36,539 bases of DNA from Gammaproteobacteria bacterium (GTDB lineage Bacteria > Pseudomonadota > Gammaproteobacteria > Francisellales > CACEW01). The DNA is taken from positions 1-36,539 of the forward strand of contig JAQSYQ010000016.1 in assembly GCA_029256015.1 (NCBI GenBank). The letters are read 5' to 3'. The notes under the pieces are model-generated. The model did not search any database. It was not told the DNA's origin and saw nothing but the letters and a program-made list of their open reading frames with translations. Shown piece after piece: positions 7,132 to 16,373 of this stretch (positions are counted from its first letter, which is position 1; the number at the start of each line of letters is the position of its first letter). The translations under genes were made by a program, and so were the position numbers.

Positions 7132-8268
7132 CTAAAGCTTTTTATACCCAGCATTCGGCACGACCGGAATGTTGATTTTAATCACTTTTTGGATGTCTTT
7201 TAGCAAGCCTGTTTCATCGGGTGAGACTAAAGAGCAAGCCTCGCCATTTTTGCCTGCCCGGCCTGTACGTCCGATTCTATGTACATAGTCTTCGGGTACA
7301 TTGGGCAAGTCAAAGTTCACCACATGGGGCAAATCGGCGATGTCCAGGCCTCTTGCTGCAATATCTGTGGCCACGAGGACGGTGATAAGGCCTTGTTTAA
7401 AACTGGCAAGAGCTTTGGTTCGGGCGCCCTGGCTTTTATTGCCGTGAATGGCAAGGGCCAAGATGCCGTCTTTGTTGAGTTTTTCAACTAGCTTGTTAGC
7501 GCCATGTTTGGTGCGGGAAAATACCAAGACCTGGGTCCATTTCTGATCTAGGATGAGCTGGCTAAGCAGTTTAGTTTTATTGGCTTTTTCAACGGTATAG
7601 ATAACTTGCTTGATGCTTTCAGCGGTGCTGTTGCGGGGGCTGATATCGATTTCAATAGGCTGGTGTAATATCCCTTTGGTTAAAGCGCGAATATCTGGGG
7701 AGAAAGTAGCGGAAAACATCAAGTTTTGGCGCTTTTCGGGTAACAATTTCATAATTTTTTTAATATCGTGAATAAAGCCCATATCAAGCATGCGATCAGC
7801 TTCATCCAGTACCAATACTTCTAACTGGTTGAACTTAATAGCATTTTGGTTATATAGGTCAAGCAAGCGACCAGGCGTTGCCACTAAGATATCTACTCCA
7901 GAGCGTAATCGCATCATTTGCGGATTAATTTTCACTCCGCCAAATACCACCTCATAACGCATTCTAAGATGTTTGCCATAAAAGCGGGCGCTTTCACAGA
8001 CCTGGGCTGCAAGTTCACGAGTTGGGGTCAGGATCAGGACTCTTGCTGAGTTGGGGCGAACGGGGTTTTTGTTAGCAGCAAGTCTTTGCAAAATAGGGAT
8101 TAGAAATGCGCCGGTTTTACCGGTGCCGGTTTGGGCCGCGGCCATAACATCTCGTCCGGTTAGGACAGCAGGAACGGCTTGATTTTGAATAGGTGAGGGT
8201 TCTTTATAGCCTTTTTCATTTAAGGCGCGAAGGATGGGTTCTAATATGTTAAGTTCGGAAAAGGTCAT
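7132..8268 (-). CDS. rhlE: DEAD-box RNA helicase, RhlE type
   Basis: All core motifs are visible in order: Q motif [11 protein letters not shown], motif [10 protein letters not shown], Ia [70 protein letters not shown]. The enzyme uses ATP to unwind short RNA duplexes during ribosome assembly or RNA decay, in the cytosol. At 378 aa it is essentially the two RecA domains with almost no basic C-terminal tail, so it is shorter than many RhlE proteins. The start at 8268 lies 20-odd residues before the Q motif, as expected. It follows the ankyrin gene on the same strand after an 81-base gap. The paralogue (RhlE versus RhlB/SrmB) is a best guess from overall similarity. Confidence 0.9.
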   Translation of the reverse strand: MTFSELNILEPILRALNEKGYKEPSPIQNQAVPAVLTGRDVMAAAQTGTGKTGAFLIPILQRLAANKNPVRPNSARVLILTPTRELAAQVCESARFYGKHLRMRYEVVFGGVKINPQMMRLRSGVDILVATPGRLLDLYNQNAIKFNQLEVLVLDEADRMLDMGFIHDIKKIMKLLPEKRQNLMFSATFSPDIRALTKGILHQPIEIDISPRNSTAESIKQVIYTVEKANKTKLLSQLILDQKWTQVLVFSRTKHGANKLVEKLNKDGILALAIHGNKSQGARTKALASFKQGLITVLVATDIAARGLDIADLPHVVNFDLPNVPEDYVHRIGRTGRAGKNGEACSLVSPDETGLLKDIQKVIKINIPVVPNAGYKKL

Positions 8269-8349
8269 TAAAATTGCTCATATTGTGAAATGTAATGCAT
8301 AAATTAGAGCGAGACTATACCTTAAATATCGCTGAATTACCTTAAATTA

Positions 8350-9963
8350 TTATTGCTCTAGGTTTATCACATCCCTGGGTTCTGCTCTACGCACTCTGGG
8401 TTTATTAAAATGGCGCATAATCGTGGCAAGAAGCAAAATGGCCAAGAGGCTCAGCATAATTTCGGGGGCGGCAGTTGTTATGGGTCCGAGCATCCCAGCG
8501 CCAGCTATGGCTGTTGTGGCTGGAGAAGCTAGCATAGGGCTTGTACTTTGAGCTGCGGTAACGGCCATAAAAGGGCTGGCATAAGAGCTTGGGGAAGCTG
8601 AAACAGCTTTAAATGGTTCAACAAGAGCAAGGACTTTAGAGCGTCCTGCCAGACAGTCTTCGAGCACAGTTTGCTTAGTGTCAGAATCTTTGAGCCAGCT
8701 TTCAAGAACATAGTTTACGTAATGGCTGAGCTCCTTATCACCATGAACAAGTGCTTCATCACGAATTTTCTGAAGTAAGTCTTTGTTTTCGTGTGATAGC
8801 AACACGCGCTTTTGGGAATCTGTACTTTCCTGACTTAAGACAAAACCCTCATCATAAGTGAGCCAACTCTTTCTTGAAGATAGCGCTCGCCCTGGTTCAA
8901 TTTGAATTGAGCGTAAGATGGCTTCTATCTCTTCTTGCGGTGCATTAGCATAATATTCAAAACCTCGCCCTTTATTATCGGTCGCTTTAGGATCGGCTCC
9001 CGCTTTTAGTAATGCTTTGACGCTTCCGGGCTGCCCAAGAGCGGCAGCGATTAAAAGTGGAGACCTTCCTTCATTGTCAGGAATATTAATGCCTACATCG
9101 ACTCCTTTGCCTTGCAGTTCTAAAAGTTTTTTAAGCACTTTGGGGAGCCTGCATTTTGCAGCAAGTAAAAGCGGCGTTTTACCCTCAATGTCTTGAATTT
9201 TATAGTTAAATTGAGCAAGGCCTTTTTCCCGAAATCTTTCAAATAGCTCAATGATAGCAAGGCTTTGTCCCGAAGCTTCATTCGCTAAAAAATAATGCAA
9301 CAAAGTTCCTAAATGCCGGGATTCAACAGCATTGATATTGCTACCATGTTGAACTGCGTATTCAGCAATAAAACCAAAATCATGTATTTCATCAATAAGT
9401 AAAATGTGGAATTTAAATAAAATAGGAGTTTTGAAATTCAGAATAACCGGATAATAAAAGCCATAAAGACCTTTAAAGAGCTCAAGGCGCTCATTACCTT
9501 TATGTTTGGAAACCTGTTCAAAAAAATCGCTAATGTCTTGTTCTATAAGCAGAGAAGCATCATTTTCTTGGAGATAGCTCAAGCAGCTTTGAAGCATAGG
9601 TCGGGCCTTAGACCCTTTCATGCCTCTTGACGTTATTTGTTCTAATAAGAATTGTGCAGCAACATGAACAAGCTTGGGCTTTGTTAAAAAAGCTTCAAGG
9701 CCTTTCAACACTGCTTCTGTTTTTTTCTTTGAGTTAAGATGCTGTAACAGATAGTCTTTAAGTTTTTGAGTTTGCTCTAGCTCTTCTGGGTTTGGATTGG
9801 CGTCAAACTGGAGCATAGAGGATTCAAACGTTTCAACATCCATAGCAAGATAAAATTTGCCCGTCTTTTTTCTCCAGGCAGCAAAAGCAGACTGATCATC
9901 TGCATCAACCAGGCTTCCATCCGGAAGATAAACTCGTTTTAGAACAGAATAAGTTTTAGGCAT
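8350..9963 (-). CDS. Ankyrin-repeat protein with C-terminal membrane anchor; candidate Dot/Icm effector
   Basis: Residues about 257-340 hold two clear and one partial ankyrin repeats (DIEGKTPLLLAAK, DNEGRSPLLIAAALGQPGSV, then AGADPKATDNKGRG). The preceding 250 residues are helical, with no domain I recognise. A serine/alanine/proline-rich linker leads to a hydrophobic helix near residues 502-520 (IMLSLLAILLLATIM), followed by basic residues and a polar tail ending in NLEQ. There is no N-terminal signal peptide. Ankyrin proteins of this size are frequent Dot/Icm effectors in Legionella and Coxiella. The membrane anchor would suit attachment to a host organelle or vacuole. An intracellular bacterial role is the alternative. 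The start at 9963 is the first ATG of the frame. Confidence 0.72.
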   Translation of the reverse strand: MPKTYSVLKRVYLPDGSLVDADDQSAFAAWRKKTGKFYLAMDVETFESSMLQFDANPNPEELEQTQKLKDYLLQHLNSKKKTEAVLKGLEAFLTKPKLVHVAAQFLLEQITSRGMKGSKARPMLQSCLSYLQENDASLLIEQDISDFFEQVSKHKGNERLELFKGLYGFYYPVILNFKTPILFKFHILLIDEIHDFGFIAEYAVQHGSNINAVESRHLGTLLHYFLANEASGQSLAIIELFERFREKGLAQFNYKIQDIEGKTPLLLAAKCRLPKVLKKLLELQGKGVDVGINIPDNEGRSPLLIAAALGQPGSVKALLKAGADPKATDNKGRGFEYYANAPQEEIEAILRSIQIEPGRALSSRKSWLTYDEGFVLSQESTDSQKRVLLSHENKDLLQKIRDEALVHGDKELSHYVNYVLESWLKDSDTKQTVLEDCLAGRSKVLALVEPFKAVSASPSSYASPFMAVTAAQSTSPMLASPATTAIAGAGMLGPITTAAPEIMLSLLAILLLATIMRHFNKPRVRRAEPRDVINLEQ

Positions 9964-10029
9964 AGCTATCCGAACATTAATTGAATTTAGAGGAAAATCC
10001 TATAAAAATAGTTGCTCGAAGTCTAGGAA

Positions 10030-10875
10030 TTAGAACCGAACAGCCATCACCATCGACAAAATTGTAATGGCCAAAATGGAAAACCCAAACATCTGCCGGG
10101 ACCATTTCTGGTCATCCACGGATTTAAAACCCTTTATGCTTAAGTAGAGCCAGTACAGACCTAGGCTCAATGCTACGATGAAATAAACCCAGCCTGCATA
10201 GCCAAAAACGGTAGGCAGAATGGCGGTGATGGTAAAGGCCACAACATACACAAGCATACTGATCTTGGTATAGCGAATGTTTTTTTGAATAGGCAGTACG
10301 GGAATACAGGCTGCCGAGAAATCTTTTAGTCTGAAAATGGCAATGGCGTAAAAGTGGGGAAGTTGCCAGAAAAACAGAATGAAAAACAAAATAATAGCGC
10401 CGACATCAAATCGGTTGGTCACTGCACAATAGCCAACTACAGGGGGCACAGCCCCTGCTATTCCGCCTATCAAGGTGCCAAGGTTGGAGTGACGCTTGGT
10501 CATAATGGTGTAAGCGACCACATAGACAAATAAGCCCACAGCGGCCACGATAGTCGTTAACAGGTTAGTGCCATAATATAAAGTTAAAAATCCGGCGATA
10601 CCCAACACAATCGCATACAAAATGGCCACTTTACCGGAAATCAACCCTTTTACCATCACTCGGTTTTGGGTCCGTTCCATTAAAGAATCGATATCACGGT
10701 CGATATAGTTATTGAATACACAGCCACAGGCAATCACTAAAGACATGCCGACTAGGGTAATCAGGAATAAAGAGAAGTTAAAATGCTGATGAGATGCTAA
10801 AAAAAATCCGCCAGAAACCGTTACGATGTTACCGAAAATGATCCCAGGCTTTATTATTGACAGATAATTTTTCAT
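10030..10875 (-). CDS. cyoE: Protoheme IX farnesyltransferase (heme O synthase)
   Basis: An integral membrane prenyltransferase that adds a farnesyl group to heme b, giving the heme O needed by cytochrome bo3. It shows the UbiA-type Asp motif NNYIDRDIDSLMERTQNR (near residues 55-72) and the second loop motif YTIMTKRHSNLGTLIGG, with about eight or nine hydrophobic helices. Length of 281 aa is slightly shorter than the E. coli protein (about 296). It is last in the cyo operon, 146 bases after cyoD, a wider gap than between the other genes. No clear terminator lies in that gap. Confidence 0.95.
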   Translation of the reverse strand: MKNYLSIIKPGIIFGNIVTVSGGFFLASHQHFNFSLFLITLVGMSLVIACGCVFNNYIDRDIDSLMERTQNRVMVKGLISGKVAILYAIVLGIAGFLTLYYGTNLLTTIVAAVGLFVYVVAYTIMTKRHSNLGTLIGGIAGAVPPVVGYCAVTNRFDVGAIILFFILFFWQLPHFYAIAIFRLKDFSAACIPVLPIQKNIRYTKISMLVYVVAFTITAILPTVFGYAGWVYFIVALSLGLYWLYLSIKGFKSVDDQKWSRQMFGFSILAITILSMVMAVRF

Positions 10876-11021
10876 CTCGGTTCCTAAACTAAAATATTAA
10901 TACCGCCTCTATTTTTAAAGCTGCCGAGGCGCGCAAACACAAGCGCCCGGAGTTACCAAACTAGGTAATGAGGACCGCGACTGTGCTGCGCAACAAAGGC
11001 AGATTTAAAAAGAGTGCGGTA

Positions 11022-11342
11022 TTAGTTGACCATGTAGTAATTGAGGTTATACATAATCCACAGAGAGCCAATAACCACAATCATAATAACGATAATGGTA
11101 AAAATAAAGGTAATGAGGTTCCATTTATCGTCCTGAGATTTAGCATTCAATCGGATAAAGAATATCGCTTGAACCAATACCACCAATAGACCCAATCCAG
11201 CTAGTACGAAGTAAAGTGTTTCGCCGGTAAACATTTGAGTTGTCGCGATATGATAAGCCGCGAGCACCAATATGACGGATAATACAAAGCCGATAATATA
11301 GGAGGTAATGAGTTTTTTGCCGCTTTCTTGATTGTTAGTCAT
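11022..11342 (-). CDS. cyoD: Cytochrome bo3 ubiquinol oxidase subunit IV
   Basis: A small protein (106 aa) with three hydrophobic helices at about residues 15-33, 45-65 and 78-98, and an acidic/polar N-terminus, as in CyoD/CtaF. It is an assembly and stability subunit of the quinol oxidase in the inner membrane. Its start directly abuts the end of cyoC (11343), consistent with coupled translation. The helix-2 to helix-3 stretch FFIRLNAKSQDDKWNLITF matches the usual conserved loop. Confidence 0.93.
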   Translation of the reverse strand: MTNNQESGKKLITSYIIGFVLSVILVLAAYHIATTQMFTGETLYFVLAGLGLLVVLVQAIFFIRLNAKSQDDKWNLITFIFTIIVIMIVVIGSLWIMYNLNYYMVN

Positions 11343-11939
11343 TTAGATGGCTCCCATGAGGTATACAATGATGAAAATAAAGACCCAGACTATGCTGATA
11401 AAGTTCCAGAACAAGCTTAAGCAGGTAATTCTGGTTTTCATGGTAGAGCTAAGATCTTGACTCATAAATTGAATCATCAGCACCACGATCCATAACATAG
11501 CCACTATGACATGGATCGCATGACCAATAATCAAGGTGAAATAAGCCGATAGGAAGGCGCTGGTTTGCCAGCTGCTGCCACTTGCAACCAGGCAGGCTAA
11601 TTGATGTAAGCCCATGCTTGCAAAAATAAGGCCTAATACAAAGCTTACTGCCAACCACAGCAACACGCCCTTTTTATTGTTGTTATGGCTTGCTGCTTTA
11701 GCAAAGCCGCAGGTCAGTGTGCTAGCCAACAAAATAAGCGTTTGGGTCAATACAAATGGCAAGTTGGCAACTTGTCCGATGCCAATCCCGCCGTAAGTAT
11801 TGTTGCGAAGGACATCATAGGTCGCAAACAAAGCCGCGAACATAATGAAGTCGGTCATGATATAGGCCCAGAATCCGAAAACGACTTTGGAGCTAGTGTC
11901 TTCGTGATGATGATCGTGATGTAAATTTCCTGTGCTCAT
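11343..11939 (-). CDS. cyoC: Cytochrome bo3 ubiquinol oxidase subunit III
   Basis: Heme-copper oxidase subunit III (198 aa) with five predicted helices, the short form found in quinol oxidases. Recognisable parts are FGFWAYIMTDFIMFAALFAT near the first helix and the helix-4/5 region with HAIHVIVAMLW. A histidine-rich N-terminus (HHDHHHEDTS) precedes helix 1. The start codon shares one base with the cyoB stop (TAATG), so translation is coupled. Confidence 0.95.
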   Translation of the reverse strand: MSTGNLHHDHHHEDTSSKVVFGFWAYIMTDFIMFAALFATYDVLRNNTYGGIGIGQVANLPFVLTQTLILLASTLTCGFAKAASHNNNKKGVLLWLAVSFVLGLIFASMGLHQLACLVASGSSWQTSAFLSAYFTLIIGHAIHVIVAMLWIVVLMIQFMSQDLSSTMKTRITCLSLFWNFISIVWVFIFIIVYLMGAI

Positions 11940-13924
11940 TATTTTGCTCCACTTAAAGCAGCTTCAGTTCTTTCAACTTCGGCAGCAGTTACATAGTAGT
12001 CGGTATTGAAATTAAAGGTACGTGAGATAACAGCAACCACTAAAGCGATTCCTGAAACAGCTGACAACAGCGGCATATCCCATACCATAGCAAAACCAAA
12101 CACCAGTCCAATCATCCCGATGATAAAGCCCATAGCGGTATTTCTTGGCATATGGATATCGGTGTATTGAGCTTTGGCTGGAACGGTACCGTGTGCCATG
12201 TGCTCTTGTTTTTCATGCCAGAAAGCATCTCTGGTGTGAACGGTAGGTTCTACAGCAAAGTTATAGAATGGAGGAGGGGATGGAATAGACCACTCCAAGG
12301 TTCTTGCATCCCATGGGTCATTGCCGGCTTTGAGTTTATCGCGATGCTTAATGCTGTAAAGAAGCTGTGCGATTTGGAACAGCACTCCGCAGAAAATCAG
12401 CGCCACACCGATAGCCGCAACCACAAGGTATGGATGCCAAGCAAGTACATCAATGTGGTTTAAGCGTCTTGTCATGCCCATTAAGCCCAGAGCGTAAAGC
12501 GGCATAAAGGCAACGTAGAAGCCCACAACCCAGAACCAGAATGCAAATTTACCCAAGGTTTCGTTGAGTTTGAATCCAAATATTTTGGGGAACCAGTAAG
12601 AGTAGCCCGCGAACACGCCAAATACCACTCCACCGATAATGGTGTTGTGGAAGTGAGCCACGAGGAACACGCTGTTATGTAACTGGAAGTCCACGCCTGG
12701 AACGGACATTAACACGCCGGTCATTCCACCGATGGTAAAGGTAGTCAAAAAGGCCATGGTCCACATCATAGGGGTAGCAAACTGGATGCGGCCTCTGTAC
12801 ATGGTAGCCAGCCAGTTAAAGATTTTAACGCCGGTTGGGATCGAGATAATCATGGTTGCTATCCCAAAGAAGGAGTTTACGTCAGCTCCTGCTCCCATGG
12901 TAAAGAAGTGATGCAGCCATACGGTGAAGGCCAAAATAGTAATCGCAGCGGTTGCCCATACCATCGCCACATAGCCGAATATATGTTTTTTACAGAAGGT
13001 TGATACCACTTCGGAATAAATACCAAATGCAGGCAGTACCAAGATATAAACTTCAGGATGTCCCCAAGTCCAGATCAAGTTGATGTACATCATCGCGTTT
13101 CCGCCAAAGCCTGAGGTGAAAAAATGAGTTCCAAAGAAGCGATCAAAGAACAACATGCCCAATGTAATGTTAAGAATTGGGAAGGAAACCACAACCAAAA
13201 TCATAGAGCAGAGTACTGACCAGGTGAACAAAGGCATTTTCATCATGGTCATGCCAGGGCAGCGCATTTTAACAATGGTAACAACAATGTTGATACCGCC
13301 TATCAATGTACCCACTCCTGATAAGGTTAAAGCCCACAGGTAATAGTCCACTCCCACGCCTGGGCTATAAGCCAGTTCAGATAGAGGAGGATAAGCCAAC
13401 CAGCCTGTCGCAGCGAAGTCGCCGATGACTAAGGAAACGTTGACTAAAGCCGCGCCCGCAACGGATAACCAGAAGCTTAAAGAGTTCAGATAGGGGTAAG
13501 CCACATCGCGTGCACCGATTTGCAATGGCACGATAATATTGACTAAGCCAAATACAAAGGACATCGCCATAAAGAAAATCATGATCACGCCATGAGCGGT
13601 AAAGATCTGATCATAGTGTGATGCAGGTAAATAGCCTAAGTGGCTTCCGTAAGCCATGGCTTGTTGCAAGCGCATCATAATAGCGTCTGAGAAGCCGCGA
13701 AGCAGCATAACAAAGCCCAAAATCAGGTACATAATACCGATTTTTTTATGGTCAACGGAGGTGAGCCACTCGGTCCACAACCATTTCCATTTTTTGAAAT
13801 AGAACAAAGACCCGACAACTGCAAGAGCGCACAAGCCCATAAACATACCCGCCCCCATAATGATCGGGTTATGAAAAGGGATGGCATCCAGCGTTAATTT
13901 TCCGAATAGTAATTTTTCTAACAT
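11939..13924 (-). CDS. cyoB: Cytochrome bo3 ubiquinol oxidase subunit I (catalytic)
   Basis: This subunit binds heme b, heme O3 and CuB, reduces oxygen to water and pumps protons. The heme-copper fingerprints are present: [19 protein letters not shown] (CuB His and the cross-linked Tyr), HHFFTMG (CuB His pair), and [11 protein letters not shown] (heme ligands). [20 protein letters not shown] matches the quinol-oxidase-type first core helix, with the R-D quinol-site residues. At 661 aa it equals E. coli CyoB (663), including the extra N- and C-terminal helices of the bo3 class. It lies five bases after cyoA. Confidence 0.97.
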   Translation of the reverse strand: MLEKLLFGKLTLDAIPFHNPIIMGAGMFMGLCALAVVGSLFYFKKWKWLWTEWLTSVDHKKIGIMYLILGFVMLLRGFSDAIMMRLQQAMAYGSHLGYLPASHYDQIFTAHGVIMIFFMAMSFVFGLVNIIVPLQIGARDVAYPYLNSLSFWLSVAGAALVNVSLVIGDFAATGWLAYPPLSELAYSPGVGVDYYLWALTLSGVGTLIGGINIVVTIVKMRCPGMTMMKMPLFTWSVLCSMILVVVSFPILNITLGMLFFDRFFGTHFFTSGFGGNAMMYINLIWTWGHPEVYILVLPAFGIYSEVVSTFCKKHIFGYVAMVWATAAITILAFTVWLHHFFTMGAGADVNSFFGIATMIISIPTGVKIFNWLATMYRGRIQFATPMMWTMAFLTTFTIGGMTGVLMSVPGVDFQLHNSVFLVAHFHNTIIGGVVFGVFAGYSYWFPKIFGFKLNETLGKFAFWFWVVGFYVAFMPLYALGLMGMTRRLNHIDVLAWHPYLVVAAIGVALIFCGVLFQIAQLLYSIKHRDKLKAGNDPWDARTLEWSIPSPPPFYNFAVEPTVHTRDAFWHEKQEHMAHGTVPAKAQYTDIHMPRNTAMGFIIGMIGLVFGFAMVWDMPLLSAVSGIALVVAVISRTFNFNTDYYVTAAEVERTEAALSGAK

Positions 13925-13929
13925 GTCTC

Positions 13930-14889
13930 TTACCCTTTAATTAAATTGTTGGTCTTGGGGTTGATGAGGTCTTTGTGATGCTCATAACTCCTGTCAGACT
14001 TATAGTCGATATTTTTGGTTCCAGTGCTGGCTGAAGCGCTTGGCATAGGCATCATGTATTTCATCATAATGTTATTAAACAAGCCGTCAGCAGGAGCTGA
14101 GAAGTATTGAACTGGGTTGTTCTCGCTTGGTTGAGCTAACTGGTTGTAAGCGCTCATGGTCAATTTATTAGGGGACTGTTGAGAAGTCTTAACCCATTGA
14201 TTAAATTGATCTTGAGTTACGACTTTGGCATCAAAGGTCATGCCTGAGAAGCCGTCTCCGCTAAAGCTAACGGATCTTCCGTAGTAGTCACCGGTTTCAT
14301 TCGCGAGCAGATGCAATTTGGTTTGCATTCCTGCCATGGCGTAGATTTGGCCGGCAAGCTGTTGAATCTGGAAGGAGTTCATAGGTGCATCGGAAGTGAT
14401 AACAAAGTTAACCGGAGTGTTCACTGGGAACTCTACGAAGTTAACTGTCGCAAAATGTTGTTGAGGATAGATAAACAGCCATTTCCATTCCAAAGCCACC
14501 ACTTGAATGGTAACGGGAGGCACTTTAGAAACCAAGGGTTTGTATGGGTCTAATTGATGAGTGCTTCTCCAGGTCATGGTAGCCAGTACGATAATAATGA
14601 CGATAGGAATAGACCACCAGCCTGCTTCTAATATAGTGCTGTGCGCCCAGTTAGGACTGTATTTCGCTTTGGTATTGGAAGCACGATACTTGTAGGCAAC
14701 CAGGAAAGTTAAAATAATGGTTGGAACCACCACGATCAGCATTAAAAGTACAGCATCGATCAGCAAGCGCTTTTCATCGGCTGCGATAGGCCCTTTGGGG
14801 TTGAAAACCTCCATTTGGCTACAGCCAGTGAGCAGCAGCATGGTACCAAAAGATAATAAAGCACGAAGCTTGTTCTTAAGTTTAATCAC
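13930..14889 (-). CDS. cyoA: Cytochrome bo3 ubiquinol oxidase subunit II
   Basis: A lipoprotein subunit (319 aa) with signal peptide and lipobox LLTGC (Cys about 23), two helices (about 45-68 and 90-110), and a periplasmic cupredoxin domain with [14 protein letters not shown] and a [20 protein letters not shown] block. The CuA-ligand cysteines of cytochrome c oxidases are absent, as expected for a quinol oxidase. It is first in the operon cyoABCDE, so the operon promoter should lie in 14890-15114. The C-terminal 60 residues are polar and variable. Confidence 0.95.
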   Translation of the reverse strand: MIKLKNKLRALLSFGTMLLLTGCSQMEVFNPKGPIAADEKRLLIDAVLLMLIVVVPTIILTFLVAYKYRASNTKAKYSPNWAHSTILEAGWWSIPIVIIIVLATMTWRSTHQLDPYKPLVSKVPPVTIQVVALEWKWLFIYPQQHFATVNFVEFPVNTPVNFVITSDAPMNSFQIQQLAGQIYAMAGMQTKLHLLANETGDYYGRSVSFSGDGFSGMTFDAKVVTQDQFNQWVKTSQQSPNKLTMSAYNQLAQPSENNPVQYFSAPADGLFNNIMMKYMMPMPSASASTGTKNIDYKSDRSYEHHKDLINPKTNNLIKG

Positions 14890-15114
14890 AGTCTAAGGAC
14901 CCCTTCCTTTACGAAAATACCGATAATTATAGCAAATGTTTTGCTTTTTAGGTGCAAGAAAAAATTGAGCGCATGGTAACACAATCTAGCAAAATCGCAA
15001 TATTTTTTAACGATTGGCAGTATCTAACGAGTGCAAAGCTTATAGGAGATTTGACTAATCAAATAACCGGGTCTAAATTAAATCATGCACACAATAATAA
15101 AGAGAGAACTCATC
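14890..15114. promoter_or_regulatory. Divergent control region between cyoA and the lipoprotein gene
   Basis: It contains a perfect palindrome ATTTGA-CTAA-TCAAAT (15049-15064), 51 bases before the lipoprotein start. The half-site TTGA...TCAA recalls FNR/CRP sites, but the spacing is two bases too short for a standard FNR box. No good -35/-10 pair stands out for cyoA. Confidence 0.35.
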
Positions 15115-15513
15115 ATGAAAAAATTAGTATTTTTAGCTGCATCAGCGTTGCTACTCGTTGGCTGCCAAAGCACTCCATTAACGCCTCAGGCTGCTAGTAT
15201 TATGGTTTCCCCGAATCCAAGCGTACCCCAAGGTTGTAAGTATTTAGGCCAGGTGATTGGTAACCAGGGTAACTTCTTCACAGGCGGTTTTACCTCTAAC
15301 AAAAACTTAGAGCAAGGCGCTATTAACGATATGAAAAACCAAGCCAGCCAATTAGGCGCTAACTATATTCAGATGATTACCGACCGCGCTGGAGTGACAG
15401 GCTCTGGGAGTATGGATATGAATAGTGGCTTTGGTAGCAGTAGCGAGCAAGAAACTAACGTGACCTATACCGGTAACGCTTATAAGTGTCCGCCCTCTGT
15501 ATTTGGTCAATAA
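15115..15513 (+). CDS. Small lipoprotein, DUF4156-like (132 aa)
   Basis: MKKLVFLAASALLLVGCQS is a lipoprotein signal with Cys17. The mature part has the pattern GCKYLGQVIGNQGNFF...N...GAINDMKNQASQLGANYIQM and a final NAYKCP, typical of DUF4156/RcsF-like small lipoproteins. These have two conserved cysteines (here CKYLG and KCP) that may form a disulfide. Glycine and serine are abundant near residues 98-118. The ATG at 15115 was chosen over 15085 because it starts the signal peptide and has AGAGAGAA upstream. The gene ends in a strong terminator and is thus monocistronic. Role in the envelope unknown. Confidence 0.85.
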   Translation: MKKLVFLAASALLLVGCQSTPLTPQAASIMVSPNPSVPQGCKYLGQVIGNQGNFFTGGFTSNKNLEQGAINDMKNQASQLGANYIQMITDRAGVTGSGSMDMNSGFGSSSEQETNVTYTGNAYKCPPSVFGQ

Positions 15514-15529
15514 TTTTAGCGATTCAAAC

Positions 15530-15555
15530 AAAAGCCACCTTATGGTGGCTTTTTT
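15530..15555 (+). terminator. Rho-independent terminator after the lipoprotein gene
   Basis: AAAGCCACC (15531-15539), loop TTAT, GGTGGCTTT (15544-15552), continuing into a T run. A perfect 9-bp stem 17 bases after the stop codon. Confidence 0.9.
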
Positions 15556-15594
15556 ATTTGATATTGTGCTGCCCTGGGAGCCTCAGCCTTCTGT

Positions 15595-15603
15595 TGCTAT
15601 AAT
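15595..15603 (+). promoter_or_regulatory. Extended -10 promoter of the Crp/Fnr gene
   Basis: TGCTATAAT is a full extended -10 element (TGnTATAAT) 32 bases before the start codon. No convincing -35 lies 17 bases upstream, as is common for extended -10 promoters. A GGAG ribosome site follows, close to the ATG at 15635. Confidence 0.6.
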
Positions 15604-15634
15604 GGATCTAGATATTTCTTAGCTGGAGCACATT

Positions 15635-16303
15635 ATGGATAGAATTGACGGCTTCGCTTCTTATTCTTTGGCAAAATTTAATCTGATTAATGACAAAGAT
15701 CTGATTAAAAAACAGTATCATTTAGAGCCAGGTGAAATCCTTTCTACAGCGGGGACTCCGCTTAATTACCTTTATATAGTTCAAAGCGGTTCGATTAAGC
15801 ATGCTAATATCACGGAAGCAGGCAATGAGCAGGTGGCGGATTTTTATTTTGCTGGCGATATTATTGGCTTGGATAGTCTAAGTACACACCAGCATTTTTA
15901 TAATCTTATCGCTTTAGAGCAGACTCATGTTTGTGCGATTGCCATTGAAGATATTGAAGATTTAATTAAAACAGAGTCTTGGATGCAGGAAGCTTTATTA
16001 AGTTTATTAAGCCAAAAATTATTAGACCGGACTCAAAGCCTTTTAATTCAACATCAGCATGCTGAGCAAAAGCTGGCCGCATTTCTATTAGATTTATCAA
16101 AAAGGCTTAAGCGAAATAATCATTCCCATCAGGACTATCATTTAAGCATGTCCCGCCAAGAAATTGGCAACTATCTTCATTTAAGCACCGAGACAGTAAG
16201 CCGGATTTTTAGCAAGTTTCAATTAGAAAATCTTATAGATGTCCAAAAAAAACATATAGTCCTAAAAGATATCAAACGCCTCAGCGATAAAGTTTCTCAT
16301 TGA
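15635..16303 (+). CDS. Crp/Fnr-family regulator with FNR-type recognition helix, no N-terminal Fe-S cysteines
   Basis: Residues about 25-115 form a cyclic-nucleotide-type beta-roll (YLYIVQSGSIKHANITEAGN, FYFAGDIIGLDSL). A dimer helix follows, then a winged HTH with MSRQEIGNYLHLSTETVSRIF near 172-192. The E-T-V-S-R pattern is the same as in FNR (E..SR), predicting TTGAT half-sites. The N-terminal cysteine cluster that holds FNR's oxygen-sensing Fe-S cluster is absent; the only cysteine is near residue 108. The signal must therefore differ (as in Dnr, FixK or heme/redox types) or be absent. A perfect FNR box lies 3.7 kb downstream at 19312-19329, between two genes of the same segment. This protein is the obvious in-window candidate to bind it. 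Confidence 0.87.
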   Translation: MDRIDGFASYSLAKFNLINDKDLIKKQYHLEPGEILSTAGTPLNYLYIVQSGSIKHANITEAGNEQVADFYFAGDIIGLDSLSTHQHFYNLIALEQTHVCAIAIEDIEDLIKTESWMQEALLSLLSQKLLDRTQSLLIQHQHAEQKLAAFLLDLSKRLKRNNHSHQDYHLSMSRQEIGNYLHLSTETVSRIFSKFQLENLIDVQKKHIVLKDIKRLSDKVSH

Positions 16304-16310
16304 AAAAACA

Positions 16311-16339
16311 CTGGATCTCCGATCAAGTCGAGGATGACG
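16311..16339. repeat. Dispersed-type palindromic repeat (CTGGAT...GATGACG)
   Basis: The stretch begins CTGGATCTCC and ends AGGATGACG. It has the shape of the short intergenic palindromes, ending in GATGACG / CTGGAT, that occur in many proteobacterial genomes. A related piece lies at 18046-18083 (TGTCATTCTGG...GGAATCCAG). The assignment rests on shape and memory of such elements. Confidence 0.45.
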
Positions 16340-16340
16340 A

Positions 16341-16369
16341 CTTTCTAAAGCAGCTTGCTGCTAAGAAAG
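16341..16369 (+). terminator. Hairpin between convergent Crp/Fnr and esterase genes
   Basis: CTTTCT then AGCAGC pair with GCTGCT then AGAAAG across a 2-base loop, with a small A-rich bulge (12 bp in all). Only TTT follows on the plus strand, so termination may be weak. It sits 37 bases after the Crp/Fnr stop and just outside the esterase stop. Confidence 0.5.
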
Positions 16370-16373
16370 TTTG

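Noticed and set aside
15049..15064. A second FNR box upstream of the lipoprotein gene
   Set aside because: The palindrome ATTTGA-N4-TCAAAT has a spacing two bases short of TTGAT-N4-ATCAA; kept only as an unassigned palindrome.
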